Of a stretch of DNA of 64,000 bases, positions 26,600-38,825 are shown in pieces (within the stretch, counting starts at the first letter, position 1; each line of letters starts with the position of its first letter). Origin of the DNA: Ulva prolifera (lineage: Eukaryota > Chlorophyta > Ulvophyceae > Ulvales > Ulvaceae); contig CM041200.1 in NCBI GenBank assembly GCA_023078555.1, positions 3,398,177-3,462,176 of the forward strand, given 5' to 3'. The notes below the pieces were generated by a model that did not search any database, was not told the origin of the DNA, and saw only the letters and a list, made by a program, of their open reading frames with translations. The position numbers were made by a program, and so were the translations under genes.

Positions 26600-28010
26600 G
26601 TTCACTGGCATCTAAAAAATAATATCCAGCATCATGTATGTATGTTTGTATCTATCATAAGTATAATATTCAACATCGTGTATGTATGTATGTATCTATC
26701 TATGTATCGATTGTCCGCCGTGTCTCTGCAGCGGTGTCAGGCGTCGGAGTTGGGTTGCACCTCTGGCCACGCGCCTTTCAACAGCGCTCCACCACGGATG
26801 CGGCCGCTTTTGGGCCTGATAAAGCATACCATATGCTGATTAAGTTATGTACATCATATTTAGTGCACGCTGGCTGCAGCGCTCCGCCACGGATGCGACC
26901 GCTTCGGAGCCACCCGATGCATCACAGCACTTATGGGTAGCGTTTGCACTGGTTTCAAGGTGTCAGGCATCACTTGCATCAGCTTCAAGCATCACTCCTC
27001 TCAAGCGTCAAAGCCTGACAGGTCCCCCGTCAAAGCCCCCCTTCGGGCCACGTCAACTAGATGTCGAGCTTTTCCGCGGCGCTCCGCCACGTTCGCGCCC
27101 GCTGAAATATCACATATTCTGATCATGTCCTTTGCATTATATTTACTGGGCAGAATTCGACTGCATTGAGCGCCGAGCACCATGGATCGAGCAGCAGAGC
27201 GCCGCAGCTACGATACACCTGTGTCTCTAGAGCTCCCGTACAGATGCACATGCGCTTTGCCAGTGTAGATTCAGATGACAGATGGACTTATTTGTTCCGT
27301 GAGCGTTGCACAGTGCGTATGCTTTGTCATGGACGCCATGTTGCCGCACCAGAGCAGTGCATGCCGGTACAATTACATGTATTGCATTTGCGCCGGAATC
27401 CGGCTGCCGTGCAGTGCTTCATCAGCAGCTCGGCGTGATGTCGACAGTAGCTGTAGTACGTGGAGTCTACTTACAGTACATGGAGCAAAACTCGCACGGT
27501 TCTCCTGAGCAATACGACTCTGGTTCCGATATGAATTGTCATCACACTGCATCAAAAGAACACCGACCGAAAAGGATTGAGGTCGACTTTGCTGATTTTG
27601 TATCGGTTAAATATCACATGGTAATTGCCCTTGGTCAAACACACTTCAGACTTCGTGCCCTAGTATTGCTGATTGGTTCATGGGTACCGGTGGTGTTCAT
27701 TCAGCGACCGAATCAAATGCATACAACTGCAACTGATTGGCAGCTCTGAGGAATTCGATTCGGCAGTGCCGTGGATGCTACCGATCAGATGCATCCGCGG
27801 AGTGACGTGCACCTCGTCCGTGCCTACAAGGCCGCCCATCAGGGACACCAGCCACGCAGCTCCTCCCGTGCTAGGCCACCAACGCAGCGAAAACCAGACC
27901 AAGTCAATGATGCTTTGGGTGGCTGTACCGGTGGGCCGATCGATTATGCCACTTCTATGCAGCCGGCGACGTCGATGACACCGTGTCCGCTACAACAATA
28001 CCACTTGGTG
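26600..28010. other. Left half of the older palindrome, outer part
   Basis: Begins with a TATG/TATC microsatellite (26,630-26,710). Then come blocks sharing cagcgctccgccacggatgcg-like sequence at about 26,782, 26,876 and 27,080. The remainder (27,060-27,900) is weakly similar, inverted, to 35,480-36,830. No gene is recognised. Confidence 0.4.
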
Positions 28011-29160
28011 TGATAAGGTTCCAACATACGTGAATAAATATTTAATCAATATTAATACAACCGCAGCAACAGCTCAATACAACTCTGATCGCTGTTGTGA
28101 TGTAAGGAGCTGCGGCACCTCGGTGTCACCACATGCTCGTCCTCCTCCTTGGTTTGCGACGAGGGCCTGCAAGCAACTACACCATGTGTATACCCACTCT
28201 CGTTAGACTTGCATCAGTTGCACTCGGCTGCGATGCCAGGTGGGCTGCGCGCGCCTGGTGAGCCGCGCATGAATGATGAAACGCACCGCGACAAGCAGGC
28301 ATGGCTCAGTCCGACCGCCAACCACAACAGCAATTTCACCAAGAGGTAAAACAGTGGACGTGACGTGCCGTCCGCCCAGTCCAAGCTGGGCCACGCCATC
28401 CTTGACAACAGTAACGCGGACTTGTTATCCTGCCTAGCTAGCTGCCGTTCTGTGCACACAACGTCACGGACGCTGTTCTCGCCGCAGCGGAAACCGGCAC
28501 GCCGTGATACGTGCGCCAGAACACTCACAGCAGACACTATTGTACTGCCAATGTGACGTCAGGTGCTGCTGCCGTTTCTCAGATATCCTCGAGCACCTCG
28601 CTGCAACAAGGCCCACCGGGGCCTTGGAGCATGGTCCTGCGCCATTGGGCCTTTCACCATGCCTTCCGACCGGCCTCTCGTTCTCTTGACACCTCTCTGT
28701 CGTCCATCACATGTCCGCGTGCGCGCGACTCGGACCGGCAGCGTTTCCGTGTGCTGGACAGCGTTTCCGTGTGCTGGACAGGCTCCGTTCCGCGACACAG
28801 CGGCCCGCAGCACGCCGTGGCAAAATGCAGCCTTACTGTACGATGTTTACGATCGTTATTTCCGCATGCACGCTCACTGCGACTGCCTTGCTCGTGCCAC
28901 GGCGGGCAGCTCCGCACACAGCGCCAGTACATGCAGCACCGTCTCTGATCACACGCACATGCGGCAACCGACGCCTGGTTTGAAACGGTGCCAATGCCAT
29001 ACGATACCACATGTGCTTGCGTCCTCAGATGCGTCGGCGTGACCCCACCGCGGGCCAACGTTGACGGTACCACGGTACCGGTGTGCGCTGTCCTCAGGCG
29101 CTCCAAAGCCCCGTGCCATGCGTTCCGCCACCATCTGGTCGCCTCGGGTCACGAATAATG
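28010..29160. repeat. Left half of the older palindrome, inner part (inverted, diverged R6)
   Basis: Reverse complement is similar, with many substitutions, to 34,240-35,350. It includes a conserved short hydrophobic ORF on the minus strand at about 28,271-28,402. Confidence 0.6.
28271..28402 (-). other. Short hydrophobic ORF, conserved in three places
   Basis: About 44 codons starting Met-Ala-Trp-Pro-Ser-Leu, with a hydrophobic core (YLLVKLLLWLAVGL). Counterparts at 34,943-35,074 and 60,657-60,788 have the same core with synonymous changes in the Leu and Lys codons. It could be a single-span exon or small protein. It has no stop immediately after the conserved part, so its limits are unclear. 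Confidence 0.35.
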
Positions 29161-29280
29161 AACCGTGCGGTCACCAGCTCGCAACATGCTGCCGGGGTCC
29201 ACCGTTGCTGTCAGCAGTGGCGCATCTGGCACGACATGCTGCCACTCACTGAGCAGCGACCGACGCCACTGCAATGTGCA

Positions 29281-29850
29281 GTTGAGCCTTGCAAGCACAC
29301 ATACTGCATCTGCAGACTTGCGTATCCCTCTGTTCCAGCCTTCGCGTGCACGCGGGCTGGTTGCTGTGTCACTGTGTGTACCAACTGTTATTTTCACTCG
29401 TGCACGCCCCTCCACTTCGTCCTCAACTACGCGCGCTTTCCCGGAACCACAGTTGAGCCTTGCACGCACATACTGCATCTGCAGACCTGCGTATCCCTCT
29501 GTTCCAGCCTTCGCGTGCCTGCGGGCTGGTTCCTGTGTCACTGTGTGTACCAACTGTTTTTTTCACTCGTGCACGCCGCTCCACTTCGTCCTCGACTACG
29601 CGCGCTTTCCTGGAACCACAGTTGAGCCTTGCACGCACATACTGCATCTGCAGACCTGCGTATCCCTCTGTTCCAGCCTTCGCGTGCCTGCGGGCTGGTT
29701 CCTGTGTCACTGTGTGTACCAACTGTTATTTTCACTCGTGCACGCCGCTCCACTTCGTCCTCGACTACGCGCGCTTTCCTGGAACCGCAGTTGAGCCTTG
29801 CCTGCTCATACCGCATCTGCAGATCGCGGCTAATACTCGGCTATCGGTAC
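29281..29850. repeat. Tandem repeat with ~169-bp period
   Basis: Units begin gttgagccttgc at 29,281, 29,452, 29,621 and 29,790 (periods 171, 169, 169; last unit partial). Long ORFs on both strands repeat the same peptide in shifted frames, as expected when 169 is not a multiple of three, so I do not treat them as genes. Confidence 0.88.
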
Positions 29851-30837
29851 AGTAGTTGCTAAAAGGCTCTCCGGGAGCTACATAACGCGTTCTCCCGTGT
29901 CCACGGTCGGTGCGCGTGGCATGTGCTGATCGATTACCTCGCGGGGCCACAGGTGCACTTGCTACAGGTCCCAGGCGTATTCACGCCACGCTCCACGGTC
30001 GTTGCACGCAGCCACTGCTATACGCAGGCTTCAACTGCGTGGGTTCGCCTCGCACGCACCCAGGCAAACCTCCGCTTTGCTGCTCGCTTGAGTGCGTGGG
30101 TTCTCGTGAGCCTGTCCATTCGTTTCGACAGCCGCGGCAGCGGCAGAGGGCCTCATCTGCGTCCAGCCGTCAGGCGCGGTTCTGCCGTAACACGTCGCTT
30201 TACATCTCTCTTCTTATCCCCCTTCACCATTCTCCGGGGCCGTGTAGTTGCTCGTTACGCGCGGCCTCGGCAGGTCTCCAGCGCCATTCGATCGAGGGCA
30301 TGGTCGTCATGTGCGCTCAGCTATCCAACGGCATGAGCAAGCGTACAGTTGCCTAAACGTGTGTTCGGGGCGGTGAAGCTGACCTGGCAGTTCTGTGTTG
30401 TTGCGGGCGGTACAGCGCATGCTCTGCCATGTTTGCTTCTCTGGGACGCTTCCGACCGCGTCCCTAGGAGCTGGTCCGCACAGAATACTAACCGGAGATA
30501 TTAGAGATGCCTGTTCGGGCTGGCGAGCCTTTTGCTTGCCCTCTGTCGATGTAGATGTGCAGATCTGGCGTTGCATTTTGGGGTACTCCATAGCGGTGGG
30601 CATTGTCAACAGTTATTCACGACAGCACCAGGCACAGACCCAGCAGCACACGAGATCGGCACGACATGATAGCATATGTGACACTTGTCTTTCCGTCCAC
30701 CTTACGTGTGACGACCGTGTTTCCTACGTGTATGTCTCTGTGCCATGGGAGAGCACTGTATCGCCCTCATCAGCAGATCAGGCAGTGTTCGGGACCATGG
30801 CAGGCTGTCTCCCATAACACTGTACTGCATGCTGGTG
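29851..30837. other. Unassigned spacer
   Basis: No recognised gene or repeat. ORFs up to about 148 codons exist on both strands but have neither splice context nor recognisable domains, and no other copy in the window was noticed. Confidence 0.4.
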
Positions 30838-31198
30838 TGTCGGTGCGCGCCCCCAACCCCGCGGCGACCGGCCGCGGCCGCCCCTCTCCTATTTTGTCGG
30901 TACGCCCCTCTCCGACTTTTTTACTAATAACCGTCGGTACGCCGCCCCAACCCCGCGGCGACCGGCCGGGGGCTGGCGTTCTCGCGGGGGCGGGCGTTTT
31001 TCGTCGGTGCGTGGCCGATTTTTTTTACTAAAACCGTCGGTGCGCGCCCCCAACCCCGCGGCGACCGGCCGGGGGCTGGCGTTCTCGCGGGGGCGGGCGT
31101 TTTTCGTCGGTGCGTGGCCGATTTTTTACTAATAACCGTCGGTATGCGCCCCCAACCCCGCGGCGACCGGCCGCGGCCGCCCGGGGGCTGGCGTTTGG
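30838..31198. repeat. R1 array, central block 1
   Basis: About three to four units of the ~102-bp GC-rich repeat. The first part carries the terminus CCTATTTTGTCGGTACGC at about 30,887. It ends where R2 sequence (caacaattctgg) begins. Confidence 0.85.
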
Positions 31199-31417
31199 GG
31201 GCAACAATTCTGGTGCACAGTTGTCGTCCACAACCATACAGTCCCAGACACAAGATGAAAGCCACTCATGTCCACATTTATTCAGCCGATGTGCCACTCT
31301 AGCACCGATGTTGCTGGTGCGTTGGCACCGGTGTATGCTGAACCACTGCACCAGGCTTCATCTGTTCACCGCTCAGCACTACACGTTTATGCAGGTGCAC
31401 AGGTTTATCAGGTGAAA
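31199..31417. repeat. R2 segment, copy 1
   Basis: Matches 58,635-58,849 closely (caacaattctggtgcacag to caggtgaaacaa). In this copy R1 begins immediately after gtgaaacaa, whereas at 58,850 the sequence continues differently. Confidence 0.8.
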
Positions 31418-32626
31418 CAAACCGTCGGTGCGCGCCCCCAACCCCGCGGCGACCGGCCGGGGGCTGGCGTTCTCGCGGGGGCGGGCGTTTTTCGTCGGTG
31501 CGTGGCCGATTTTTTTACTAATAACCGTCGGTGCGCGCCCCCAACCCCGCGGCGACCGGCCGGGGGCTGGCGTTTCTCGGGGGCGGGCGTTTTCCATCGG
31601 TGCGTGGCCGATTTTTTACTAATAACCGTCGGTACGCCGCCCCAACCCCGCGGCGACCGGCCGGGGGCTGGCGTTCTCGCGGGGGCGGGCGTTTTTCGTC
31701 GGTGCGTGGCCGATTTTTTTACTAATAACCGTCGGTGCGCCGCCCAACCCCGCGGCGACCGGCCGGGGGCTGGCGTTCTCGCGGGGGCGGGCGTTTTTCG
31801 TCGGTGCGTGGCCGATTTTTTTACTAATAACCGTCGGTACGCGGCCCCAACCCCGCGGCGACCGGCCGCGGCCGCCGGGGGGAGAAGTTTCGGGGGCGGG
31901 GGGCGTTCGTCGCCGGCGCGTGGCCGTGCATGGAATCGGAAGATTGATAATGCGTCGACGTGATTGTTAATAACCGTCGGTACGCGCCCCCAACCCCGCG
32001 GCGACCGGCCGGGGGCTGGCGTTCTCGCGGGGGCGGGCGTCTTTCGTCGGTGCGTAGCCGATTTTTTTACTAATAACCGTCGGTGCGCGCCCCCAACCCC
32101 GCGGCGACCGGCCGCGGCCGCCCGGGGGCTGGCGTTCTCGCGGGGGCGGGCGTTTTTCGTCGGTGCGTGGCCGATTTTTTTACTAATAACCGGCGGTACG
32201 CGCCCCCAACCCCGCGGCGGCCGGGGGGCTGGCGTTCTCGGGGGGCGGGCGTTTTTCGTCGGTGCGTGGCCGATTTTTTTACTAATAACCGTCGGTGCGC
32301 GCCCCCAACCCCGCGGCGACCGGCCGCGGCCGCCCGGGGGCTGGCGTTCTCGCGGGGGCGGGCGTTTTTCGTCGGTGCGTGGCCGATTTTTTTACTAATA
32401 ACCGTCGGTGCGCGCCCCCAACCCCGCGGCGACCGGCCGGGGGCTGGCGTTCTCGCGGGGGCGGGCGTTTTCGTCGGTGGCGTGGGCCGATTTTTTTGTA
32501 ATAATAACCGTCGGTGCGCGCCCCCAACCCCGCGGCGACCGGCCGCGGCCGCCGGGGGGAGGGTTTCGGGGGCGGCGGGCGTTTTTCGTCGGTGCGTGGC
32601 GGCGCGGCCCCGCGGTGGCCACACCG
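31418..32626. repeat. R1 array, central block 2
   Basis: About eleven units with starts near 31,421, 31,524, 31,624, 31,728 and 31,830 and onward; period 100-104 bp. One unit (31,880-31,975) carries a variant with tggaatcggaagattg that also occurs at 58,140-58,340. Every frame reads through, so ORFs here are not genes. The axis of the older palindrome falls within this block. Confidence 0.88.
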
Positions 32627-32837
32627 GCCATCAGCACAGCAGAGGCACGGGGCCTTCAGCTCGACATAGCGTCGACGTGCTTCTGGGACGCCCTGGGTAG
32701 CTCTGATAGGCGGCTGTGTATACGCGATCGCAATGCTGACGAAGCATGACGAGCGATACTTATCTGTAGCTGGTACGTCCACATTGTGACCGGCTGTGCA
32801 ACAATTCTGGTGCACAGTTGTCGTCCACAACCATACA
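32627..32837. repeat. R2 segment, copy 2
   Basis: Starts with atcagcacagcagaggcacgg and ends with ccacaaccataca, where R1 block 3 begins. Matches 58,463-58,674 and 33,166-33,346. Confidence 0.8.
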
Positions 32838-33165
32838 TAACCGTCGGTACGCGCCCCCAACCCCGCGACCGGCCGGGGGCTGGCGTTCTCGCGGGGGCGG
32901 GCGTTTTTCGCCGGTGCGTGGCCGATTTTTTTACTAATAACCGTCGGTGCGCGCCCCCAACCCCGCGGCGACCGGCCGGGGGCTGGCGTTCTCGCGGGGC
33001 GGGCGTTTTTTTGTCGGTGCGTGGCCGATTTTTTTACTAATAACCGTCGGTGCGCGCCCCCAACCCCGCGGCGACCGGCCGCGGCCGCCGGGGGGAGGGG
33101 TTTCGGGGGCGGCGGGCGTTTTTCGTCGGTGCGTGGCGGCGCGGCCCCGGTGGCCACACCGGCCA
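32838..33165. repeat. R1 array, central block 3
   Basis: Three units flanked on both sides by R2 sequence. Confidence 0.85.
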
Positions 33166-33346
33166 TCAGCACAGCAGGCACGGGGCCTTCAGCTCGACAT
33201 AGCGTCGACGTGCTTCTGGGACGCCCTGGGTAGCTCTGATAGGCGGCTGTGTATACGCGATCGCAATGCTGACGAAGCATGACGAGCGATACTTATCTGT
33301 AGCTGGTACGTCCACATTGTGACCGGCTGTGCAACAATTCTGGTGC
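33166..33346. repeat. R2 segment, copy 3
   Basis: Nearly identical to copy 2 but shorter at its start by a few bases. It joins R6 sequence near 33,346-33,390. Confidence 0.8.
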
Positions 33347-33355
33347 CGGCTATTC

Positions 33356-35558
33356 CGTGTCGTCCACCTGGTACGGCATCCCGCTACTCCGACTGGAGCT
33401 CCGTGGCCACCGTGGGACAAACTACAGATGTTTCGTCGTGATGCCTCACATGCATACGCACCCATAACATTGCCGAAACATGCCCGTTCCGCACCACAGC
33501 GACATCCATGAAAACAGCAGGAACTACACCACCTGCGAGGCCAATCCGCGCTCCATTTAGGGCTCGTTTCTTCAAATTCACATGTCCTCAGCCCGTCGCT
33601 CATCCTGGTTGCTCACCCCTTGGTGAGCCAACTTGCTGCAACTCCTGTGCAGGCCCACGCAGATTAAGAATGGGCGGTCGGTCTCTCGAGATCTAGATCT
33701 AGCTGGCTTGCCACCCACAACTCTGCTGCAAGCATTCTCACCACTATGCTACAACAACGCTCACCACACCTACATCTTGCACGTGAGCGCTGCAGCGGTA
33801 CCGCAGGTGGTCTTGCATGAGGCAGGCAATAGAACACTGTGGTGATGGCACCCCTGCAGCACACTCACCACTGCACAAAGCCACATATGTCCTCAGAAAT
33901 CAAACATGACAACCTTCAACGGGGCTCCCAAGCACAGCCCGTGGCAGAGAGCTCCACATCAGCATTGGCATTCAGGCCCTTTGCAGAGGAGCTCCCAGCG
34001 GGCACTGGACTACACAACCAAGCCTAGCCACGGCAATGGAAACCACACGTCATGAAGCGCTTCCAAAAGCCTCACCACATGCTAATGCAGTGAGCACAGA
34101 TGCCGGTTACCACGAACTGCAGACACCAGCTATAGGCATCCTCTTGTGCACTGGCATGAGGATCGCCATCAGCATCGGCGGAGCAGACACATTGCGATGG
34201 AAACAGCCCACTGATGTATGTATGTCCGTTCATGCACGGCACGGGGCGTCGGGGCGCCTGAGGACAGCGTACCGCTGTGGTGCGGATGGCTCGCCCGCGG
34301 AGGGCTGCACGCCCACGCAGGTGGCGACACACGCACATGTGTTGTCGTATGTCACAGGCATCGCCTTGAACCAGGCGTCGCTCGCCGCATGTGCGCGTGA
34401 TCAGCGGTGGAACAGCACGAACTGGCTCCGTGTGCGGTGCAGTCCACCGTGGCACGGGCGTGGCAGCTAGCCGGCGCGAGCACGCGGACAACGCCCTCGC
34501 AAGAGAGGGCTGCATGTTTGTCAAGCCGGGGGTCGCGTCGCGGCTAGCTGCGGGCCGCTGTGTCGCGGAACGGAGCCCGTGCAACACCCGGACAAGCTGC
34601 TGGGCGGAGCAGCGTGCACACGTACGTCGCAACAATTGTCAGTGAAGTGTCAGTACAACAAAGTGCCGGTGAGAAGGCGTGGTGAATGGCACAACGGCAC
34701 GGGACGATGCTCCAGGGCCTGGTGGCCCTGTCGCAGCGCGGTGCTCGAGGATATCTGAGAAACGGCAGCAGCACCTGACGTCACCTTTACAGTAGAGTTG
34801 TGTCTGCTGTGCGTGCTCTGGAGCACGTATCCAGGCATGCCGGCTTCCACTGCGACCAGAACAGCGTCCGCGACGCTGAGTGCACGGAACGGCAGGCAGC
34901 TAGGCGGACTGATACTGAGTTACTGAGTTGCTATTGGCAAGCATGGCGTGGCCCAGCTTAGGTAGGGCAGATGGCACGTCGCCATTGCTGCTGTACCTCC
35001 TGGTGAAGTTGCTGTTGTGGCTGGCGGTCGGACTGGGCTATGCCTGCTTGGCGCGGTGCGCTTCATCAGTCATGAGCGACATCCATTGCTCAACCACGCA
35101 CACGCTCCACACGCATAGACACACACCCACACACGGTAGCCTGCGTGCCGTCGCATGTAGGTGTTTCGCAAGGGTGGGTTCAAACAGAGCGTGGTTCCTT
35201 GCAGGCCCTCGTCGCGAACGAAGGGAGAGGACGAGCATGAGGTAACACCGAGGTACCGCAGCCCCCGGAATCGGAACAGAGACCAGAGCTGTATTGAAAT
35301 GTTGCTGCGGATGTATTCATTCACATGTGTTGGAATCCCATCACACCGAGTGGTATTGTTTTAGCGGACACGGTGTCATTGATGCGACGGCCACATAGAA
35401 ATGGCTTAATCGCTCGGCGCACCATTACAGCCACGCAAATCGTTCACCTGGACCGGTTTGCGCTCCTGCCAGCCCGGGAGGAGCTGCGTGGATGGTGTTC
35501 TCGATGGGCGGATGTAGGAACGGACGAGGTGCACGAAACTCCGTGAATGCCTCTGTCC
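33356..35558. repeat. R6 segment, copy 1
   Basis: Nearly identical to 59,106-61,260 (shift about 25,710). Differences include a 9-bp insertion agatctaga-like at about 33,690 and small indels near 34,400-34,570. Apart from the short hydrophobic ORF no gene is recognised. Confidence 0.85.
34943..35074 (+). other. Short hydrophobic ORF, plus-strand copy
   Basis: See the copy at 28,271-28,402. Here the ORF continues to about 35,245 into low-complexity acacac sequence, which is unlikely to be coding. Confidence 0.35.
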
Positions 35559-36830
35559 GGCTGCATCCACGGAACTGCCGAAATAAATCAATCGTTGCCG
35601 ACAATGCAAGTAGTCGCAGATGTATGAATTTGGTTCGGTCGCTCCAGCGACACCACCGGCACCCACGTACCGAACGGCGATGCTTGGGAACGAAGTTTCC
35701 AAGTATCCAACACAGTCCAACACAGTCCAGTGTTGGACCAAGGGCAATTACCATGTGATAATTAATCAATACAAAACCTGCCGAGGTCCAGCTGAACGCT
35801 ATTTTGTCTTAGTCTATTGATGCAAAGCGATGACAATCCGTATCGGAATACGAGTTGTATCAACAGGAAGATCCGAGCGAGTTCTTCCCGTGTAATGTAG
35901 GTAAGCCAGGTTCTGCGGTATATAAATGAGGAAATGTACCCGGTATATGGGAATATTCCACGTATGTCGGTACATCATATATTCCGGACCCAAGCAAAAC
36001 ACAAACATGCAGTAAATTATCAACTAGAGAACGTTTGCGCATTTGATCATCTGCACAGGTTTTTCATCGCCTTTAGGCACCTTGGGATGAAGTTGCAGCT
36101 GTGATGGACCAAGGGGCATTGATGTGTGACGCAATTGATCAATTCAGATGTTGACTTGGTGCCATTGATGCAATTTGATGACAAATCAGATCGAAACAAG
36201 AGTCATATCAATAGAAAGAACGGAGCAAGTCCTTTCTAGCTAGACTTAGATTATGTGACCATGATAAGGAGCAATGAATATACACACAAGTATGTGCTCG
36301 TGTACCACCCCGAAAACCTGCAGCCGGCTGGGTATGCGTGTGCCCAGTCACCCCTGTGCCACCATAAATGCAACCCCAATCAACGAAGCACTGCTCAACA
36401 ATCCTTGGAATATAGTTAGGGACAACATCATGTTTTGGTGACGTCGAAGAGGCACCTCGCAAAAAGAGATGCCGATGCAAAGGCAGGACAGATAGCTGCA
36501 CTAAACCTGCGTGGCATGATGGCGTACATGACACAACATACGCACTGCACAATACTCACGGCATCATTTAGCCCATATGTTAACCGGATCTTCACAGGAA
36601 TAGAGCATGTGCACACCGTACGGCAGTTCTAGACACACTGTTGACACGATGTTGGCGGGCAAGGCGCAAGAGGTGACGTTGCGGTATCCTTCGCGATCTC
36701 GTGTCCAAGAGGTATATAGTGCATATGGTTGAATCAGAATGTTTGGAGGCCTCGGCGGCGCCAGATCCGTGGCGGGGCGTCGCTGAAAAGCTCGACAACC
36801 ACTAGACGAAGCCTGCATGGGAGCTCGAAA
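35559..36830. other. Right half of the older palindrome, outer part
   Basis: Weakly similar, inverted, to 26,740-27,900. Includes AT-rich non-coding sequence (35,750-36,260). No gene is recognised. Confidence 0.4.
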
Positions 36831-36885
36831 GGGGCATGCGCTTCCCATTGATAGATCTGTGCCTGACCTTCCCCTTAATGTGTAG

Positions 36886-37488
36886 TTCGGTATGTCGTCG
36901 AGGGAGGTTGGTAGCGGGTCAACGCTTGCGCCTTGGGGATGATCGCCGTCTCCGTGGCGAACATGCTGCAGACGTGCGCAAGTGGCGTCACCGTGTGGAC
37001 ATCTCCGCCTCGTACCCCCAAGCCAAAGTCTTCACTGCCAGGCCATCCTCGGCAATGTGGGGCATGCTTGTCGCGACATTGGCCTCTTCGCATGGGGATG
37101 TGAACCGTGTCGGCTTGTTGCCGCTGATCATTTATCTTGCGCTTGTGGACGGCGGAACGTCAGACATGGCTCAACACATGCGGGCTCTTTTCGTGGCATG
37201 GTTGTGCCTGCGCTTCCATCGGTGTGTAACATTTCTCAACCTTGAACCTTCATGGGTTGCTTTGCGTTCATGTGTTGTATGCGCAATGGTGATTAAGTCA
37301 TCCATGATGATTGCATAACGACGGCACCGGGTGACTTCCCGCTGTCCTTGCAGGACCGCATGGTTGCCATGCAGTTTCATACTGCAAGTGGCGAAACTCA
37401 TTGCAGCTGTCATCATCGCTGTCACGTACGGGTACGGCATGCCCTAATATTGCAGGCTCATGCAGTATGTGATGTGCACATGTCGTTT
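36886..37488 (+). pseudogene. M2': inverted partner of M2
   Basis: Exon 36886-37221 (336 nt, open) and exon 37354-37431 correspond to the first two M2 exons, in opposite orientation and about 95% similar by eye. Homology ends at about 37,488, where R3 repeat begins, so the 3' half is lost. M2 and M2' form the outer part of the older palindrome centred near 31.7 kb. Confidence 0.6.
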
Positions 37489-37489
37489 T

Positions 37490-38823
37490 GTATTTTGTCG
37501 GTACGCGATATCAAAACCGCGGCGACCGGCCCGGGCCGGCGCGGGGCGCCGGGGGGGGGGGGGGGGTGAGGGGAAGTTTTTCGTCGGTGCATGGCGCGCG
37601 CGGGGGCCCCCTGTGGTCACGCGTCCGCGTCACCGCACAGCTCCGACGGCGAGCGCGACGTACACGCTATTTCGCTGTGCACGACGCCAGGACGAATGCA
37701 AGCCAACGCTTTTGGGGTGGTATGGCGAGCTGGCGCGCGTGGAGCGGTGCGACAGGCAGGCATCGTTCCAACCGAGCTCTGCCAGGCGGTGGGTGCGGCA
37801 GCGAGGTCGTCGCGGGCCGCACGACCACGGACTGGCAGAATCGGATGGTTGGAAATCGAAGGCTGGAGTCGGGACAGGGGGCCGCTGGTGCAGGTGGGCG
37901 TCGCCTGGCCTGGAGACAGGGCCACAGCGGTCAGATGCTCGCAGAGAGGCGCCGGGCATGCGCGGCCGCGAACAACGACTGGAACATTGGATGGATTGGA
38001 AATGGAGCAGTGGAATTAGGTAGCAGGCCGATGGTGTGGCAGGCTGGCGCAGGGCCTTCGGAGACAGGCCTGTGGCGGGTCATCGGTCGAGCGTGAGCCG
38101 CGCGATGCTGTCCCAACTTGAAGCGGGAACCGCGGCACAGAAGGCCAAAAGGATAGCAGATCGTGTCAGAAGCGGGGGTATTCAGGATGCGCGCTGCGGG
38201 TGGCAGCCAAGGTGGTGCTTTAAGCGTGCAGGCGATGCTCGCAGAGAGGCGCGGGGCGCAGCCGGCCGCTGACACGAACCAGGACACTGGAGGATGCGGA
38301 TCTGGCGCAGTGGACTGTGCTAGCGGGCCGTCGGAGCTCGAGGCTGTCGCAGGGCCTGTGGAGACGGGGCTGGCGCGGTGTCGTTGCACATGTGCGGGCA
38401 CCTGCGCCGCTGCGAGGCGACCCGTGTCTACATAGCACCGCAGGCACCGCCAGTGGGATCGAGGGATGGAATCGATGGGGCTGGCATGGATGTGTGCTGC
38501 CACGGGCAGCCCCGCTGGTGCTGTCAGCGTGCAGGCGCTGTTCACACAGAGGAGCCGGGCACGCGCGGCCGCGAACAACGATCGGAACATTGAATGGATC
38601 AGAGATGGAGCGGTGGATGTCGGTAGCGGGCCGATGGTGTGGCAGGCTGGCGCAGGGCCTTCGGAGACAGGGCTGACGCAGCGTCGTTGCACATGTGCGG
38701 ACACCGGCGCTGCTCGAGGCGACCCGCGTCTACAGATCACCGCAGGCACCGCCAGTGGGATCGAGGGATGGAATCGATGGGGCTGGCATGGATCTGTGCT
38801 GCCACGAGCAGCCCCGCTGGTGC
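37490..38823. repeat. R3 repeat, right arm (inverted)
   Basis: Reverse complement of about 15,345-16,680, with 16 G at 37,551-37,566 in place of the C run. It begins at the terminus CCTATTTTGTCGGTACGC-like sequence next to M2' and ends at a deletion junction at about 38,823. Confidence 0.85.
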
Positions 38824-38825
38824 TG

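Noticed and set aside
26630-26710. Telomeric repeat
   Set aside because: The TATG/TATC run is an ordinary microsatellite. No TTTAGGG- or TTAGGG-type array was seen in the window.
29083-29794. ORFs of 180-209 codons over the 169-bp tandem repeat
   Set aside because: They repeat the same peptide in rotating frames because the unit length is not a multiple of three.
30838-33165. CRISPR-like array
   Set aside because: The whole ~102-bp unit is conserved with no unique spacers, no cas genes are present, and the locus is eukaryotic.
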